In this document: piece after piece, positions 23,607 to 33,476 of the stretch
Layout of the letters: each line of letters starts with the position of its first letter
Numbering within the stretch: the first letter of the stretch is position 1
DNA from: an uncultured Saprospiraceae bacterium
GTDB taxonomy: Bacteria; Bacteroidota; Bacteroidia; Chitinophagales; Saprospiraceae
DNA: 37,418 bases
Reading direction: 5' to 3'
Assembly: GCA_938007965.1 (NCBI GenBank)
Contig: CALLMH010000090.1
Span: 1-37,418, forward strand
Translations under genes and position numbers: made by a program
The notes under the pieces: generated by a model
Databases searched by the model: none
The model's input: the letters and a program-made list of their open reading frames with translations, nothing else
Told to the model about the DNA's origin: nothing

Positions 23607-25289
23607 TTATCCTATTACTTTATCTACGATTTTGATTATATCTGTACATTTTTTTTCAGATATAGTGAGCATTTTGTCTGCTTCATTAAGTGTCTTTGTA
23701 ACAAATTTTTCATCCTTAAAGTCAGCACAATTAATTTTCACATTGAGATATGCTCCATGCACAGCTGCCCTACAAGCTAGAGCTCCCACTCCTGCATCTG
23801 ATACCGAATTAGGATTCCCTTTTTGACCCATTGCCATTAAGAAATCATAAGACGATAAGGATGTCCTCATGATCTCCATAGGGATATTGATGGCATATTT
23901 TGTCGCTTCATCCATTGCTATTGATCTATCTTTTTTCTCCTTATCTGTGGATTTTGGCATTCGTACAGCATCTATTATTTTATTGAATGCGGCAGTATCC
24001 TCATCGACTAAGTGGAGTAATTTGGTTTTAAGTGCTTGACCTTTTTCGGCCATTTCACTGAAGAAATCCAACTGGTCTTCCCACCCTCTCTTACCTGCAG
24101 AAAGATTCGCCACCATAGTCCCTAGAGACACTCCTAGTACCCCCATGTAAGCAGAGATGCTTCCTCCTCCTGGAGCAGGGCTATCTGATGCCGTCTCATC
24201 AGCAAAGTCAGTAAGCGTCATGTCTACTAACTTATTCGAATCGTCTCCTAGTAGATACTCGATGATCTTCTTTTTGGGGTCGAAATGTCCAAGATCGTTT
24301 AGGCCCAGCGACTTCACTGCGCAATCAATAATTGCCGTTTCTGATGCTCCTGTAGAGAGATTTTGTTGTGCGAGAAAATATTTTCCCGCTGCTATCATTA
24401 CCTTCTTGGGTACCAGTCCTACGAGTTCAGAACCCGTTACTCTCATTCCCCTTCTATTTGCACTGTTTCTACATTCTTCGAATGCTTTGTGGAGTGAGGT
24501 GTGATTAATATTGGTAATATTCATAGATATCTGCGCCAGACCGTACTCTTCGATGAACCATCCTATTGCTTTTACAGATTTACATTTTCCTTTAGTCCGT
24601 GTTGGCTGACCTTTTTTGTCCAAGACTATTTCTCCAGTGACAGGATTTCCTTTTCTTTTGATTCTGCCTTTTTCTCTGATGTCAAATGCTACCGAGTTGG
24701 CCCTTTTCACAGAAGTAGTATTCAGATTTACATTATATGCGATCAAGAAATCTCTAGCACCTATTGCTGTGGCGCCTGCCGTGGCATTGAATTTCGCGGG
24801 ACCATAGTCTGGCTTCCATTTCGGATCAGCTAATTTATCTGGTAATCCTTCGTACTCGCCTGCACGCACTGTAGCCAGATTTTGTCTTTCCTTTTTAGAT
24901 GCCGCATGCTCATATAAATAAAATGGGATATCCAGTTCCGCCCCTGCACGCTCACCTAATAGTCTTGCATATTCTGCCGTTTCATCAAGTGTAATATTGG
25001 AGATAGGGATAAGCGGACACACATCCGTCGCTCCCATTCTTGGATGTTCTCCTTTGTGTTTGCTCATATCTATGACTTCACTCGCTTTTTTTATAGCGTA
25101 GAATGCAGCTTCGATAACCTGATTCGGTTCACCTACGAATGTCACTACTGTTCTATTGGTAGCTTTCCCAGGGTCCACGTCTAATAATTTTACACCGTCT
25201 ACTTTCTCAATTTCATCAGTGATTTGTTTGATGATCGACATATCGCGTCCTTCGCTAAAGTTAGGAACACATTCTATGAGTTGCTTCAT
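23607..25289 (-). CDS. ftcD: Bifunctional glutamate formimidoyltransferase / formiminotetrahydrofolate cyclodeaminase
   Basis: 560 residues. N-terminal domains 1 to about 300: VPNFSEGRD, then KHKGEHPRMGATDVCPLIP with the catalytic-type His82, and a third segment with ATAGATAIGARDFLIAYNV. C-terminal cyclodeaminase from about 360: LTDFADETASDSPAPGGGSISA and a helical bundle. This fused form moves the formimino group of formiminoglutamate to tetrahydrofolate and then releases ammonia, the last step of histidine breakdown. No hut genes are next to it, so the rest of the pathway lies elsewhere. It is divergent from fadN across 399 bases. Confidence 0.93.
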   Translation of the reverse strand: MKQLIECVPNFSEGRDMSIIKQITDEIEKVDGVKLLDVDPGKATNRTVVTFVGEPNQVIEAAFYAIKKASEVIDMSKHKGEHPRMGATDVCPLIPISNITLDETAEYARLLGERAGAELDIPFYLYEHAASKKERQNLATVRAGEYEGLPDKLADPKWKPDYGPAKFNATAGATAIGARDFLIAYNVNLNTTSVKRANSVAFDIREKGRIKRKGNPVTGEIVLDKKGQPTRTKGKCKSVKAIGWFIEEYGLAQISMNITNINHTSLHKAFEECRNSANRRGMRVTGSELVGLVPKKVMIAAGKYFLAQQNLSTGASETAIIDCAVKSLGLNDLGHFDPKKKIIEYLLGDDSNKLVDMTLTDFADETASDSPAPGGGSISAYMGVLGVSLGTMVANLSAGKRGWEDQLDFFSEMAEKGQALKTKLLHLVDEDTAAFNKIIDAVRMPKSTDKEKKDRSIAMDEATKYAINIPMEIMRTSLSSYDFLMAMGQKGNPNSVSDAGVGALACRAAVHGAYLNVKINCADFKDEKFVTKTLNEADKMLTISEKKCTDIIKIVDKVIG

Positions 25290-25688
25290 ACTTATTTATT
25301 TTTGACTTTTGGATCATAACATTACGCGCGATTACTTTCAATAGCCACACTTACCTACGTTTTTTTTTTCAACTATTAGATGGTTTTCTTAGTTATGACT
25401 TAGATCTATATATTAGAATAATCATTTCCTTGAATGTCTAATCATGAGCCATCATGTTTTCATTTATTTTTAATTATGATTAGCAAAAATAGAAAAGATA
25501 ATCATGCAATCATTTTAATACATGAAATAAAAGTGATTTGATGTGAGTAAAATATTGTAATCTTAAAATTGATAGAAAAATATACTCAGAGTTAAATTTT
25601 GTATATTTGCAAAACAAAAGACAATAGATGCGAGATCAAACCGCTATATTGTAGATTCAATGATTAATGACACAAAATAAAACAACAT
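25290..25688. other. 399-base non-coding gap between divergent ftcD and fadN
   Basis: AT-rich, no coding signature on either strand. The only element I can name is the -7 box at 25602-25609 for the fadN side. A T run (25362-25369) and several A-rich stretches are present. No palindromic FadR-like operator was recognised. Confidence 0.6.
25602..25609 (+). promoter_or_regulatory. Bacteroidota -7 box before fadN
   Basis: TATATTTG matches TAnnTTTG exactly, 79 bases before the fadN ATG. A TTG lies at 25569-25571, about 30 bases upstream, which is longer than the usual spacing. It probably drives the fadN-fadA pair. Confidence 0.45.
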
Positions 25689-28088
25689 ATGGCTAGAAGA
25701 ATAGCAAAAGCAGCCGTCTTAGGTTCTGGAGTAATGGGATCGGGGATAGCTTGCCATCTTGCCAATATAGGTCTGGAAGTTATAATGCTCGACATCGTAC
25801 CTTTTGATCTTTCTGAAGACAAGAAAAATGATAAAAAAGCTAGAAATAGTATAGTAGATGGCGCCTTAAAAACAGCATTGAAGTCTAAGCCTGCACCTCT
25901 ATATGACAAGAAGTTTGCATCAAGAATTACGACTGGAAATTTCTCAGACGATTTCGAAAAAATCAGTGATTGTGACTGGATCATCGAGGTGGTAATAGAG
26001 AGGCTTGATATCAAGAAGCAGATATTGGAGAAAGTAGATAAGTATAGAAAGTTGGATTCATTGGTAACATCGAATACATCAGGTATACCGATTTACCAAT
26101 TGGCAGATGGGCGGACTGAGAACTTTATCAAAAACTTCTGTGGAACACACTTCTTTAATCCCGCAAGATATATGAGATTATTCGAAGTGATACCTCATGC
26201 AACTACTGATCCAGATGTAATAGATTTCTGGATGGAGTATGGAGATAAGTTCCTCGGTAAGCAATCTGTAAAATGTAAGGATACGCCTGCATTTATAGCC
26301 AATAGAATCGGATTCTACACAGGAAATAAAGTTCTAGAGCTTACACAAAAATATAATCTCAAAATCGAAGAGGTAGATAAACTCACGGGTGCACCACTGG
26401 CTATGCCAAATACGGGTAGCTTTAGGTTAGTAGACTTAGTAGGTCTTGATACCAGTGTGAAAGTAACTCAGGGAGTTGTAGACAACTGCCCAGATGACGA
26501 ATATGTAGCAAAAGTAAAAGCCGCTGGTAATCCAAAGTTCATAGACTTCTTACTAGATAATAAATTCTTAGGGGATAAAACTGGTCATGGTTACTACAAA
26601 AAAACCAACGAAAGAGACGATAAAGGCAAGAGAATCATCCTCGCGCTAGATCTAGATACACTAGAATATAAACCATCAATCAAACCAAGGCTCGATGCAA
26701 TCGGGATAGGCAAGAAAGTGGAGATCATGGATAAACGAATCCAAGATATGATGGCGCTAGAATCCAATGATGGGAAATTTATCAAAGAATTTCTACTTGG
26801 CACCATTGCCTATGCAGCTAATAGAATCCCAGAAATATCAGACGATATATATAGTATCGACAATGGTATGACGGCAGGATATGCGTGGACATACGGGCCG
26901 TTTCACTTTTTCGATATGATCGGCATCAAAGAAGGAGTCACACAAGGGGAAGCGATCGGTGAAACATTCCCAAAATGGGTACACGAAATGATAGATGCGG
27001 GTCATACTTCATTCTACAAAACAGAGGACGGTCAGAAGAAATACTACGATATCCCAACTCAATCGTATAAAGTGATTCCTGGCACTGAAGAGATTCTCCA
27101 CCTAGATAATTATAAAGGTCAAGAACCTGTCTTTAAAAATGCAGAATGTACGCTTCATGATATAGGAGACGGTGTGCTGTGTTTCGAATTCACATCCAAG
27201 GCCAATACCATCGGTGAAGGTACTGGAGAGGGAATGATCGAGGCTTTACGAATTGCCGAAGAAGGTGATTGGAAAGGGATCGTCATCGGTAATAATGATA
27301 AGAACTTCTCAGTGGGCGCTAATCTTATGGCTGTCGGTATGGTAGCGATGCAGAAAGACTTCGACACTCTAGAGAAGATGGTCCACGGTTTCCAACAGAT
27401 CAATATGAATATCAGATATTCTAAGATTCCAGTTGTATGTGCTACACAAGGGTATGTCTTCGGTGGTGGATGTGAGATACTGATGCACTGTGATGCAGCA
27501 GTAGTAGCGGCCGAGTCTTATATCGGTCTGGTAGAGGTAGGCGTAGGTCTTCTTCCTGGAGGTGCTGGAACTAAAGAGTTTGCAGTGCGAGCTTCTGAGT
27601 CATTCTTCGAAGGGGATGTACAGATCCCAACTATGATAGAGAAGTTAAAAGCAATAGCTACGGCGTCTGTATCCACCTCTGGCCACGAAGGATTTAACAA
27701 CGGGACACTCCTTCCTCACAGAGATAGAGTAGTCGTAAATACTTCTAGAGTACTCGCAGAAGCAAAGAAGGAAGTGCTAAAACTGGCAGAGAACTATACA
27801 CCACCAGTTCCCAAAAATCCAACTGTATTGGGAAGGACAGCTCTCGCCACCCTATACACCGCTATCAATGAATTCAAACTTGGAAACTATATGTCTGACT
27901 ATGATGTGGAGATCTCTAGAAAAGTCGCCTATGTATTATGCGGTGGAGACTTGACTCAGAGCCAGCAGGTTTCAGAGCAGTATCTACTAGATATAGAAAA
28001 AGAAGGATTTATCGAACTGTTGAAAAATCAGAAGACATTGGATAGAATACAGTATATGTTGATGAATAATAAGCCATTGAGAAACTAG
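25689..28088 (+). CDS. fadN: 3-hydroxyacyl-CoA dehydrogenase / enoyl-CoA hydratase (FadN type)
   Basis: 799 residues. Dehydrogenase first: the Rossmann motif VLGSGVMGSGIA at about 10-20, catalytic-type His154 in CGTHFFNPARYMRLFEVIP, and NRIGFYTGNK. The crotonase-like hydratase domain is C-terminal (about 490-720), with FGGGCEI at 591-597 and GLVEVGVGLLPGGAG after it. This domain order (dehydrogenase then hydratase) is that of FadN and differs from E. coli FadB. Together with the thiolase at 28431-29600 it catalyses the last three steps of fatty-acid beta-oxidation. The gap between the two genes is 342 bases, longer than in a tight operon, but there is no terminator in it. Confidence 0.9.
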   Translation: MARRIAKAAVLGSGVMGSGIACHLANIGLEVIMLDIVPFDLSEDKKNDKKARNSIVDGALKTALKSKPAPLYDKKFASRITTGNFSDDFEKISDCDWIIEVVIERLDIKKQILEKVDKYRKLDSLVTSNTSGIPIYQLADGRTENFIKNFCGTHFFNPARYMRLFEVIPHATTDPDVIDFWMEYGDKFLGKQSVKCKDTPAFIANRIGFYTGNKVLELTQKYNLKIEEVDKLTGAPLAMPNTGSFRLVDLVGLDTSVKVTQGVVDNCPDDEYVAKVKAAGNPKFIDFLLDNKFLGDKTGHGYYKKTNERDDKGKRIILALDLDTLEYKPSIKPRLDAIGIGKKVEIMDKRIQDMMALESNDGKFIKEFLLGTIAYAANRIPEISDDIYSIDNGMTAGYAWTYGPFHFFDMIGIKEGVTQGEAIGETFPKWVHEMIDAGHTSFYKTEDGQKKYYDIPTQSYKVIPGTEEILHLDNYKGQEPVFKNAECTLHDIGDGVLCFEFTSKANTIGEGTGEGMIEALRIAEEGDWKGIVIGNNDKNFSVGANLMAVGMVAMQKDFDTLEKMVHGFQQINMNIRYSKIPVVCATQGYVFGGGCEILMHCDAAVVAAESYIGLVEVGVGLLPGGAGTKEFAVRASESFFEGDVQIPTMIEKLKAIATASVSTSGHEGFNNGTLLPHRDRVVVNTSRVLAEAKKEVLKLAENYTPPVPKNPTVLGRTALATLYTAINEFKLGNYMSDYDVEISRKVAYVLCGGDLTQSQQVSEQYLLDIEKEGFIELLKNQKTLDRIQYMLMNNKPLRN

Positions 28089-28430
28089 GATTATCTCAAG
28101 AAATCGAGATTTTGAGATTGTTAAATGGTGACCATAGAGCGATTCTCAGCTTTTAAGATTTTTGAAAACAGCCAATAGGCTCTTTGTGTGATTCCAAAGC
28201 ACAAATTTATTGGGCCTTTGACTTGAAATATATAGACAGTAATGACTTAAATGAGTCTGAGAAATTTATGATTGATCAAAAGAGATTGATCAGAGGTATG
28301 ATTAAAAAATTAATGAAAGACAATAAATTCATTATTCCATTTTGGGTTCCGTTAGTCTTTCTAAGCATTTCGCTTTTTCCGATGAATAGAAATCGAATGT
28401 CGAAATGTATAAAATCTAAATTTAAAAAAC
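28089..28430. other. 342-base gap between fadN and thiolase
   Basis: Mostly AT-rich and without promoter or terminator signatures. It contains what may be a decayed coding remnant of a four-helix-bundle protein (about 28184-28330, entered separately). Nothing else recognised. Confidence 0.5.
28184..28330 (+). pseudogene. Possible remnant of an S23 four-helix-bundle gene
   Basis: A short open stretch reads QIYWAFDLKYIDSNDL followed by a helix with DQKRLIRGMIKKLMKD. It resembles the C-terminal part of the family member at 4778-5140 (ETIYWLELLRHTDYL, then IKLVTAIIKSSK). The N-terminal two thirds are not visible: the frame has a stop at 28163-28165 just upstream. No start or ribosome context supports expression. 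The similarity is by eye over about 40 residues, so this may be coincidence. Confidence 0.3.
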
Positions 28431-29600
28431 ATGGAAGCATATATAGTAAAAGGTTTTCGATCTCCAGTTGCCAAAGCAAAACGTGGAGGTTTTAAAAATT
28501 ACCGATCAGATGATTTGGCGGTGGATGTGCTAAAACATTTATTGGCATCGGTACCGAATGTAGACCCTAAGACTGTCGATGATGTAATCGTAGGTTGTGC
28601 AAATCCAGAAGGTGAACAGGGATTACAGATTGGCCGCCTTATCGGAGCGAGAGCGCTCGGTCAAGAGGTGGCTGGTATGACAGTGAATAGATACTGTGCA
28701 TCAGGATTAGAGACGATCTCGATAGCCGTTGCCAAAATAAAGGCCGGGATGGGTCATATCTATGCCGCTGGAGGAACCGAAAGTATGAGTGCAATCCCAA
28801 TGACAGGATATAAGCTAGCACCGAGTTACAAAGCAGCAATGACCAATATCAACTATCATGTAGGAATGGGAGCAACTGCAGAAGCGGTAGCTACAAAATA
28901 CGAAATAACGAGAGAAGAAGCAGATGCATTCGCATCAGCTTCTCATGAGAAGGCAGCGGTAGCTATTGATTCTGGTTACTTTGATGAGCAGATAGTACCG
29001 ATCACTGTACAGGATATCTTCGTCAAAGACGGCAAGAGGATAGAATCATCACATACAGTAACCATGGATGAAGGACTGAGAAGAAGCACTACTCCAGAAG
29101 GATTGGCAAAGCTGAGACCGGTATTTAAAGCCAATGGCGTCGTGACCGCTGGTAATAGTTCTCAGATATCTGATGGAGCGGCATTTGTACTAGTCGTAAG
29201 TGAAGAAATGGTCAAGAAATTGAACCTAGAGCCTATTGCAAGACTCGTATCATGTTCTGTAGGTGGGGTAGATCCATTATATATGGGCATCGGACCGTGC
29301 GTAGCCATTCCCAAAGCACTCAAGCAGGCGGGATTGAAGCAGTCTGACATTGATCTCACTGAACTCAATGAAGCTTTTGCGACTCAGGCGCTAGCGGTAA
29401 TCAGAGAAGCAGGATTAGATCCTAATAAGGTAAATATAAATGGAGGAGCGATTGCACTTGGTCACCCACTCGGCTGTACAGGCGCTAAGCTTTCCATCCA
29501 AGTAATGAATGATCTAAAGAGAACAGGTGGAAAATACGGAATGGTCACAGCATGTGTGGGAGGTGGTCAAGGGATCGCTGGTATCTACGAGATGCTGTAA
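28431..29600 (+). CDS. fadA: Acetyl-CoA C-acyltransferase (thiolase)
   Basis: 389 residues with all catalytic thiolase features: nucleophile Cys89 in NRYCASGLETI, His345 in ALGHPLGCTGAK, Cys375 in ACVGGGQG and NEAFATQA near 330. The enzyme cleaves 3-ketoacyl-CoA to acetyl-CoA and a shortened acyl-CoA, closing the beta-oxidation cycle begun by the fadN product just upstream. No SD is seen; the upstream sequence is AT-rich. A strong terminator follows 29 bases after the stop. Function within fatty-acid breakdown rather than PHB or mevalonate synthesis is inferred from the neighbour. Confidence 0.93.
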   Translation: MEAYIVKGFRSPVAKAKRGGFKNYRSDDLAVDVLKHLLASVPNVDPKTVDDVIVGCANPEGEQGLQIGRLIGARALGQEVAGMTVNRYCASGLETISIAVAKIKAGMGHIYAAGGTESMSAIPMTGYKLAPSYKAAMTNINYHVGMGATAEAVATKYEITREEADAFASASHEKAAVAIDSGYFDEQIVPITVQDIFVKDGKRIESSHTVTMDEGLRRSTTPEGLAKLRPVFKANGVVTAGNSSQISDGAAFVLVVSEEMVKKLNLEPIARLVSCSVGGVDPLYMGIGPCVAIPKALKQAGLKQSDIDLTELNEAFATQALAVIREAGLDPNKVNINGGAIALGHPLGCTGAKLSIQVMNDLKRTGGKYGMVTACVGGGQGIAGIYEML

Positions 29601-29628
29601 AACGTAGTAAAGAATTTGATTCATAAAG

Positions 29629-29659
29629 CCTGGCAGAGTAAATTCTGTCAGGTTTTTTT
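29629..29659 (+). terminator. Rho-independent terminator after fadA
   Basis: A nine-base-pair stem CCTGGCAGA with TCTGTCAGG (one G-U) and a six-base loop, followed by seven T, 29 bases after the thiolase stop. It ends the fadN-fadA unit. Confidence 0.87.
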
Positions 29660-29897
29660 AGTTAGTGGCTCAGCTTAGATCCGTACTATACGCTAGAAAA
29701 CCACTAGAGTTTGAAATAGCTTCTCTGTAAGGAGCTTCTCTTGATTCTCTTCCTTCAATGTAGCGATGATTTTACCCATTCAGTAATTACCACCACTTAC
29801 TTTATTTCTCTTCTAACCCTCAATACAAAGTTACAATCCATAATGCGAGTTAATGTATCAAAATAATTATATATTACATACAACTAAATTATAGGTT

Positions 29898-30134
29898 ATG
29901 GCTAGATTAATAGGTTTTGGAGGACCAATCATCTTTATCGTTATTTTTATCTTAATAAATAGAAAACACCTTACTGTTACTACAGGGACGATCTACTCTT
30001 TAGTGATTTATGTCTTATCGATTGGTACGGGTATTGCTATGACGACCATCATGGGAGGCGGAGCTATCTATGCAGGTGTTTTTGCACCTATATTTTATGT
30101 GGCACTATTTACAATTATAGTACGAAAATCTTAA
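29898..30134 (+). CDS. Small membrane protein of unknown function
   Basis: 78 residues with three hydrophobic segments: about 5-20, 30-50 and 57-74. The loop after the first contains RKHLTVTTGT. I recognise no family. The stop is directly followed by the ATG of the glycosyltransferase gene with no gap, so the two look co-transcribed and perhaps translationally coupled, which is the only hint of function. The upstream 297 bases hold the fadA terminator and otherwise nothing I can name. Confidence 0.6.
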   Translation: MARLIGFGGPIIFIVIFILINRKHLTVTTGTIYSLVIYVLSIGTGIAMTTIMGGGAIYAGVFAPIFYVALFTIIVRKS

Positions 30135-31223
30135 ATGAAAAAAATTCTTGTTGTTTCAAATTATCGTGGGTTCCACACCGCCCGACCCGAGGCCGAAATA
30201 TTTATTGGGCTCGCCAAGTTGGGATTTGACATTACGATAATGACGTACCACGATGCCGATTATATCTATCGGTTCGAGGAGAATGGCATAAGAGTGATAA
30301 GAAAGCATCCATTAAAAAAGTGCGACCCTGTATTTATCAAATTATTAAAAAAAGAACTCGAATCCGAGAGGTACGATATTATCCACTTGTTTAACAATAA
30401 GGCCATCCGAAATGGTGTGCAGGCAGCAAAAGGCATAGATATACAAGTAGTAATATACAGAGGTGCATCCTCTAATATGGCTTGGTGGAATCCACTGAAT
30501 TATTTCAAGTTTTATCATCCGAGGATAGATTATGTAGTTTGTAATTCTGAGGAGATTAGACAGAAATATTTATCAGCATCATTTCTACATTCCATAAAGT
30601 CTGTTATGATACTGAAAGGGCATGACATAGAATGGTACTCCGATGTTTTACCGCATGATATCAGATCAGAACTAAAAATCAAGGATGATAGTTTGATATG
30701 CGTTACAGTGGCCAATAATAGAAAAGTAAAAGGTATCGATGTATTATTAAAAGCTATAAAATCTCTTCCAAAAGATGTAAATATTGAATTCATCATCATT
30801 GGCAATAATATGGAAAGGTCTCCAATCAAGAATCTCATAAAAACATCGGGAAGAGCGGATAGGATTCATCTTCTTGGATTTAGGCAGGATTCACTGAGTA
30901 TTGTTGCAGCGTGTGATATATTTATATGTCCATCTACAGGGAGTGAGGCACTGACTAAAAGCGTAGTAGAAGCTATGTCTCTTGGTGTCGTGCCTATCAT
31001 ATCAGATATAGCAGGAAACAAGCCATTGGTGGATAACATGGTCAACGGATTGGTGTATCAAAGTGGAAAACCTAATGACCTTGCAGACACAATCATGATT
31101 ACATATAATAGTCGTGAGGCGCTAACAGATTTCTCTGTGGCTGCAAAATTGAAAATTAAACGAGATATAAATACTGTGAAGACGATAAACAGCTACGCTG
31201 AATTTTACACGGAGATCACATAG
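30135..31223 (+). CDS. GT-B fold glycosyltransferase (family 4 type)
   Basis: 362 residues. The N-terminal half has the start KILVVSNYRG and the sugar-acceptor domain. The C-terminal half has the nucleotide-sugar domain: VTVANNRKVKGIDVLLKAI, FIIIGNN, IHLLGFRQD, and the E-x7-E motif in GSEALTKSVVEAMSLGVVPII. Donor and acceptor cannot be told from the sequence. It follows the small membrane protein without a gap and faces a second glycosyltransferase (31237-32469) convergently. A role in cell-surface polysaccharide is likely. Confidence 0.85.
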   Translation: MKKILVVSNYRGFHTARPEAEIFIGLAKLGFDITIMTYHDADYIYRFEENGIRVIRKHPLKKCDPVFIKLLKKELESERYDIIHLFNNKAIRNGVQAAKGIDIQVVIYRGASSNMAWWNPLNYFKFYHPRIDYVVCNSEEIRQKYLSASFLHSIKSVMILKGHDIEWYSDVLPHDIRSELKIKDDSLICVTVANNRKVKGIDVLLKAIKSLPKDVNIEFIIIGNNMERSPIKNLIKTSGRADRIHLLGFRQDSLSIVAACDIFICPSTGSEALTKSVVEAMSLGVVPIISDIAGNKPLVDNMVNGLVYQSGKPNDLADTIMITYNSREALTDFSVAAKLKIKRDINTVKTINSYAEFYTEIT

Positions 31224-31236
31224 TTGTTATTTTTAT

Positions 31237-32469
31237 TCAAATACCGTTCTTCTTATTTTTTTCCTCAATCCATTTGCTCATATACCTATTTGATTGCATT
31301 GTTTGATGCTGAAAAATCTGACCTAGAAAATTCTCTTTTCGATGGTTGATGAGATTTTTTTTGAGATTATTAATACGTATTTTGAGGTGTCTAGAGTGAG
31401 CAGAATAGTCGAATCTAGATTTCAAAATCTCCACTCCTCGTTGTTGGCTAGCCTCCCAATTATCTTTATCTACATATAGATTAACGGCACTATCCACTAG
31501 ATTATGGACTGAATCTTGGACAGATCCAGCATTGTGATAAGAGCCATACATACCTTCCGCTCCGATAGAAGTGGTAATAGCGGGTGTCCCATAAATCATA
31601 GCATCCAGCAATTTCCCTTTTAGTCCTGCCCCATAATTTAAAGGCGCTAGACATATTCTTGATTTAGACATCACTTTTTTTATGGATGGTGCCCAACCCT
31701 TGACTAAAAATCCTTCATTTACATTATGGAGTTCATTGATTTGTTGAGGTGCATAGTTGCCGTATATAGACATCGTGGCTGATGGCATATATTTGCGGAT
31801 TTCGGGCCATATTTTTCTTTTTAAAAATAATACACTATCAACATTAGGAGAATGAAAGAAATTACCGATAGTCATAAAACCCTGCCTCTCTTCGAAGGAT
31901 GGCAACTTATCAAGGTGTACAAAGTCAGAAACCATAAAGGGAAGATAATGCAAGCAAGACTCCGACACCCTAAAAGTATCAATAAGAAGCCGCATTTCGT
32001 ATTCTGAGATGATGAGAGATAAGTCACACCTCATGATGCTAGCAATCTCTCTTTTGGCGGTTTCAGTATAGATATCCAGGTCAGCTAAGCTTCCATATTT
32101 TTTGTAATGAGATGCTCTCGCTTTTCTTAAAAACTGTAGATCCTCTGTGTCTAGAATCCTTAATGCATCCGGACAATGTTTGGCTATTCTCCAGCCATAA
32201 TGTTCTTCGATTACAAACCTATCAAATACAACGACTTCAGGATTTAGATTGATTATATAGTCATCAAAGGAAGAATTATTGAGTTCGATCGTATCTAGAG
32301 AAATATCTATTGATTCTAAATCGTAACTTCTTGGATTAGGCAATGCGGAGGTAGCAAAATGAATATCATATCCTTCTTCGAGAAATACTTTTATCAAATC
32401 TATCATCCTCCCACCTGCAGCCGTAGTGGTAGGTTCGGGAATAGTATGTCCAAGAATAAGTAATTTCAC
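31237..32469 (-). CDS. Glycosyltransferase, group 1 GT-B fold
   Basis: 410 residues. Begins KLLILGHTIPEPTTTAAGGRM, a typical glycosyltransferase group 1 entry, and has a C-terminal nucleotide-sugar domain with TIGNFFHSPNVDS, MSIYGNYA, VKGWAPSIKKVM and APLNYGAGLKGKLLDAMIYGTPAITT. The glycine-rich GAGLKGK loop and the following acidic residue suit a GT4-like donor site. The last 50 residues are basic and helical. Convergent with the neighbouring glycosyltransferase, 13 bases apart and without a terminator between. Substrate unknown. Confidence 0.83.
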   Translation of the reverse strand: MKLLILGHTIPEPTTTAAGGRMIDLIKVFLEEGYDIHFATSALPNPRSYDLESIDISLDTIELNNSSFDDYIINLNPEVVVFDRFVIEEHYGWRIAKHCPDALRILDTEDLQFLRKARASHYKKYGSLADLDIYTETAKREIASIMRCDLSLIISEYEMRLLIDTFRVSESCLHYLPFMVSDFVHLDKLPSFEERQGFMTIGNFFHSPNVDSVLFLKRKIWPEIRKYMPSATMSIYGNYAPQQINELHNVNEGFLVKGWAPSIKKVMSKSRICLAPLNYGAGLKGKLLDAMIYGTPAITTSIGAEGMYGSYHNAGSVQDSVHNLVDSAVNLYVDKDNWEASQQRGVEILKSRFDYSAHSRHLKIRINNLKKNLINHRKENFLGQIFQHQTMQSNRYMSKWIEEKNKKNGI

Positions 32470-32810
32470 CTGTCGAGTTTAGTTATATAAATGTAAGTCT
32501 TACAATGATTGGATGCGTGTATTTGGTAGATTTTCTGATAAAATCATTTAAAACCCAAGAGGAAAACGTAACACCTAGAAGCTCAAGATACATCTACATA
32601 CTGCCCAAGATTCACCAATAACTCTGCACCACCTAGGGATAAACGAGTTACATTAGCTTCTTTTCTTACGTCCTTCTGATGTGTTCACCCATTTGGCGAA
32701 CATAAATTAATTAAAAATTGTATGTTTACATATGGTAGTAGAAATTTTTCTCTATCAGGTGTAGTCAACAATTGATTTTACACCATTAAAATTTTAGAGC
32801 CTTCAAGTTA
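32470..32810. other. 341-base gap between divergent glycosyltransferase and ECF sigma gene
   Basis: Non-coding on both strands as far as I can see. The last 110 bases are AT-rich and would carry the sigma-gene promoter; no exact TAnnTTTG box is visible there. No terminator hairpin with T run was found. Confidence 0.5.
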
Positions 32811-33410
32811 GTGAGTAATAGAACTAGAAACCAAGTCGTCTTTGAGGAAGAATTATTTCCCCATATGGATGCATTAAAAACATTTGCATATCACCTGTCT
32901 TATAATGAGGAAGACGCTAATGATCTCGTCCAAGAGACATATATGAAGGCGCATAGATTCATAGATAAATACGATCAGGGAACTAATGCCAAAGCTTGGT
33001 TGTTTAAAATCTTGAAAAACGCTTACATCAACGAATACCGTAAGAAAAGTAAGCGTCCCCAGAAAGTAGATTTCGAAGATATCGTTTCATATCAAAATAG
33101 TGATAGTGCTTCGAGTTCGAAATATCTAGATCTGAGGCAGGAAATCTTTGAGAATATGATGGGTGATGAAGTCACAATCGCCATCAACTCTCTCCCAATA
33201 GATTTTCGGACTGTAATACTTCTGTGTGATATCGAAGGATTCACGTACGAGGAAATTTCAAAAATTATTGACGTACCTATCGGTACAGTGAGGTCGAGAC
33301 TGTTTAGAGCAAGAAATATGCTCAAAGAGAAACTCAAAGCTTACGCCGAAAAAATGGGATACGAAGATAAGCGTGGTGCTAGACAGAAGTCTGGAGACGA
33401 AGAAGAATGA
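32811..33410 (+). CDS. ECF-type RNA polymerase sigma factor
   Basis: 199 residues from a GTG start. Region 2 is visible: FAYHLSYNEEDANDLVQETYMKAHRFIDKY and AWLFKILKNAYINEYRKK. Region 4 is visible: INSLPIDFRTVILLCDIEGFTYEEISKIIDVPIGTVRSRLFRARNML. Region 3 is absent, as in ECF sigmas. It resembles the Bacteroidota SigE/SigR-like members that carry a small anti-sigma gene downstream; such a gene follows at 33625. The C-terminal tail is acidic (GDEEE). The gap to the next gene holds a possible promoter. Confidence 0.9.
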   Translation: MSNRTRNQVVFEEELFPHMDALKTFAYHLSYNEEDANDLVQETYMKAHRFIDKYDQGTNAKAWLFKILKNAYINEYRKKSKRPQKVDFEDIVSYQNSDSASSSKYLDLRQEIFENMMGDEVTIAINSLPIDFRTVILLCDIEGFTYEEISKIIDVPIGTVRSRLFRARNMLKEKLKAYAEKMGYEDKRGARQKSGDEEE

Positions 33411-33476
33411 TTTTTGAGCGAGATTGTGCTTTTTTCCGATAAAAGAAAAGAGTACAATTAAATAATATTATTTTTA

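Noticed and set aside
28184-28495. 103-residue reading frame as an intact gene
   Set aside because: It overlaps the start of the thiolase gene in another frame, begins with TTG and shows only a partial family resemblance; entered as a possible remnant instead.
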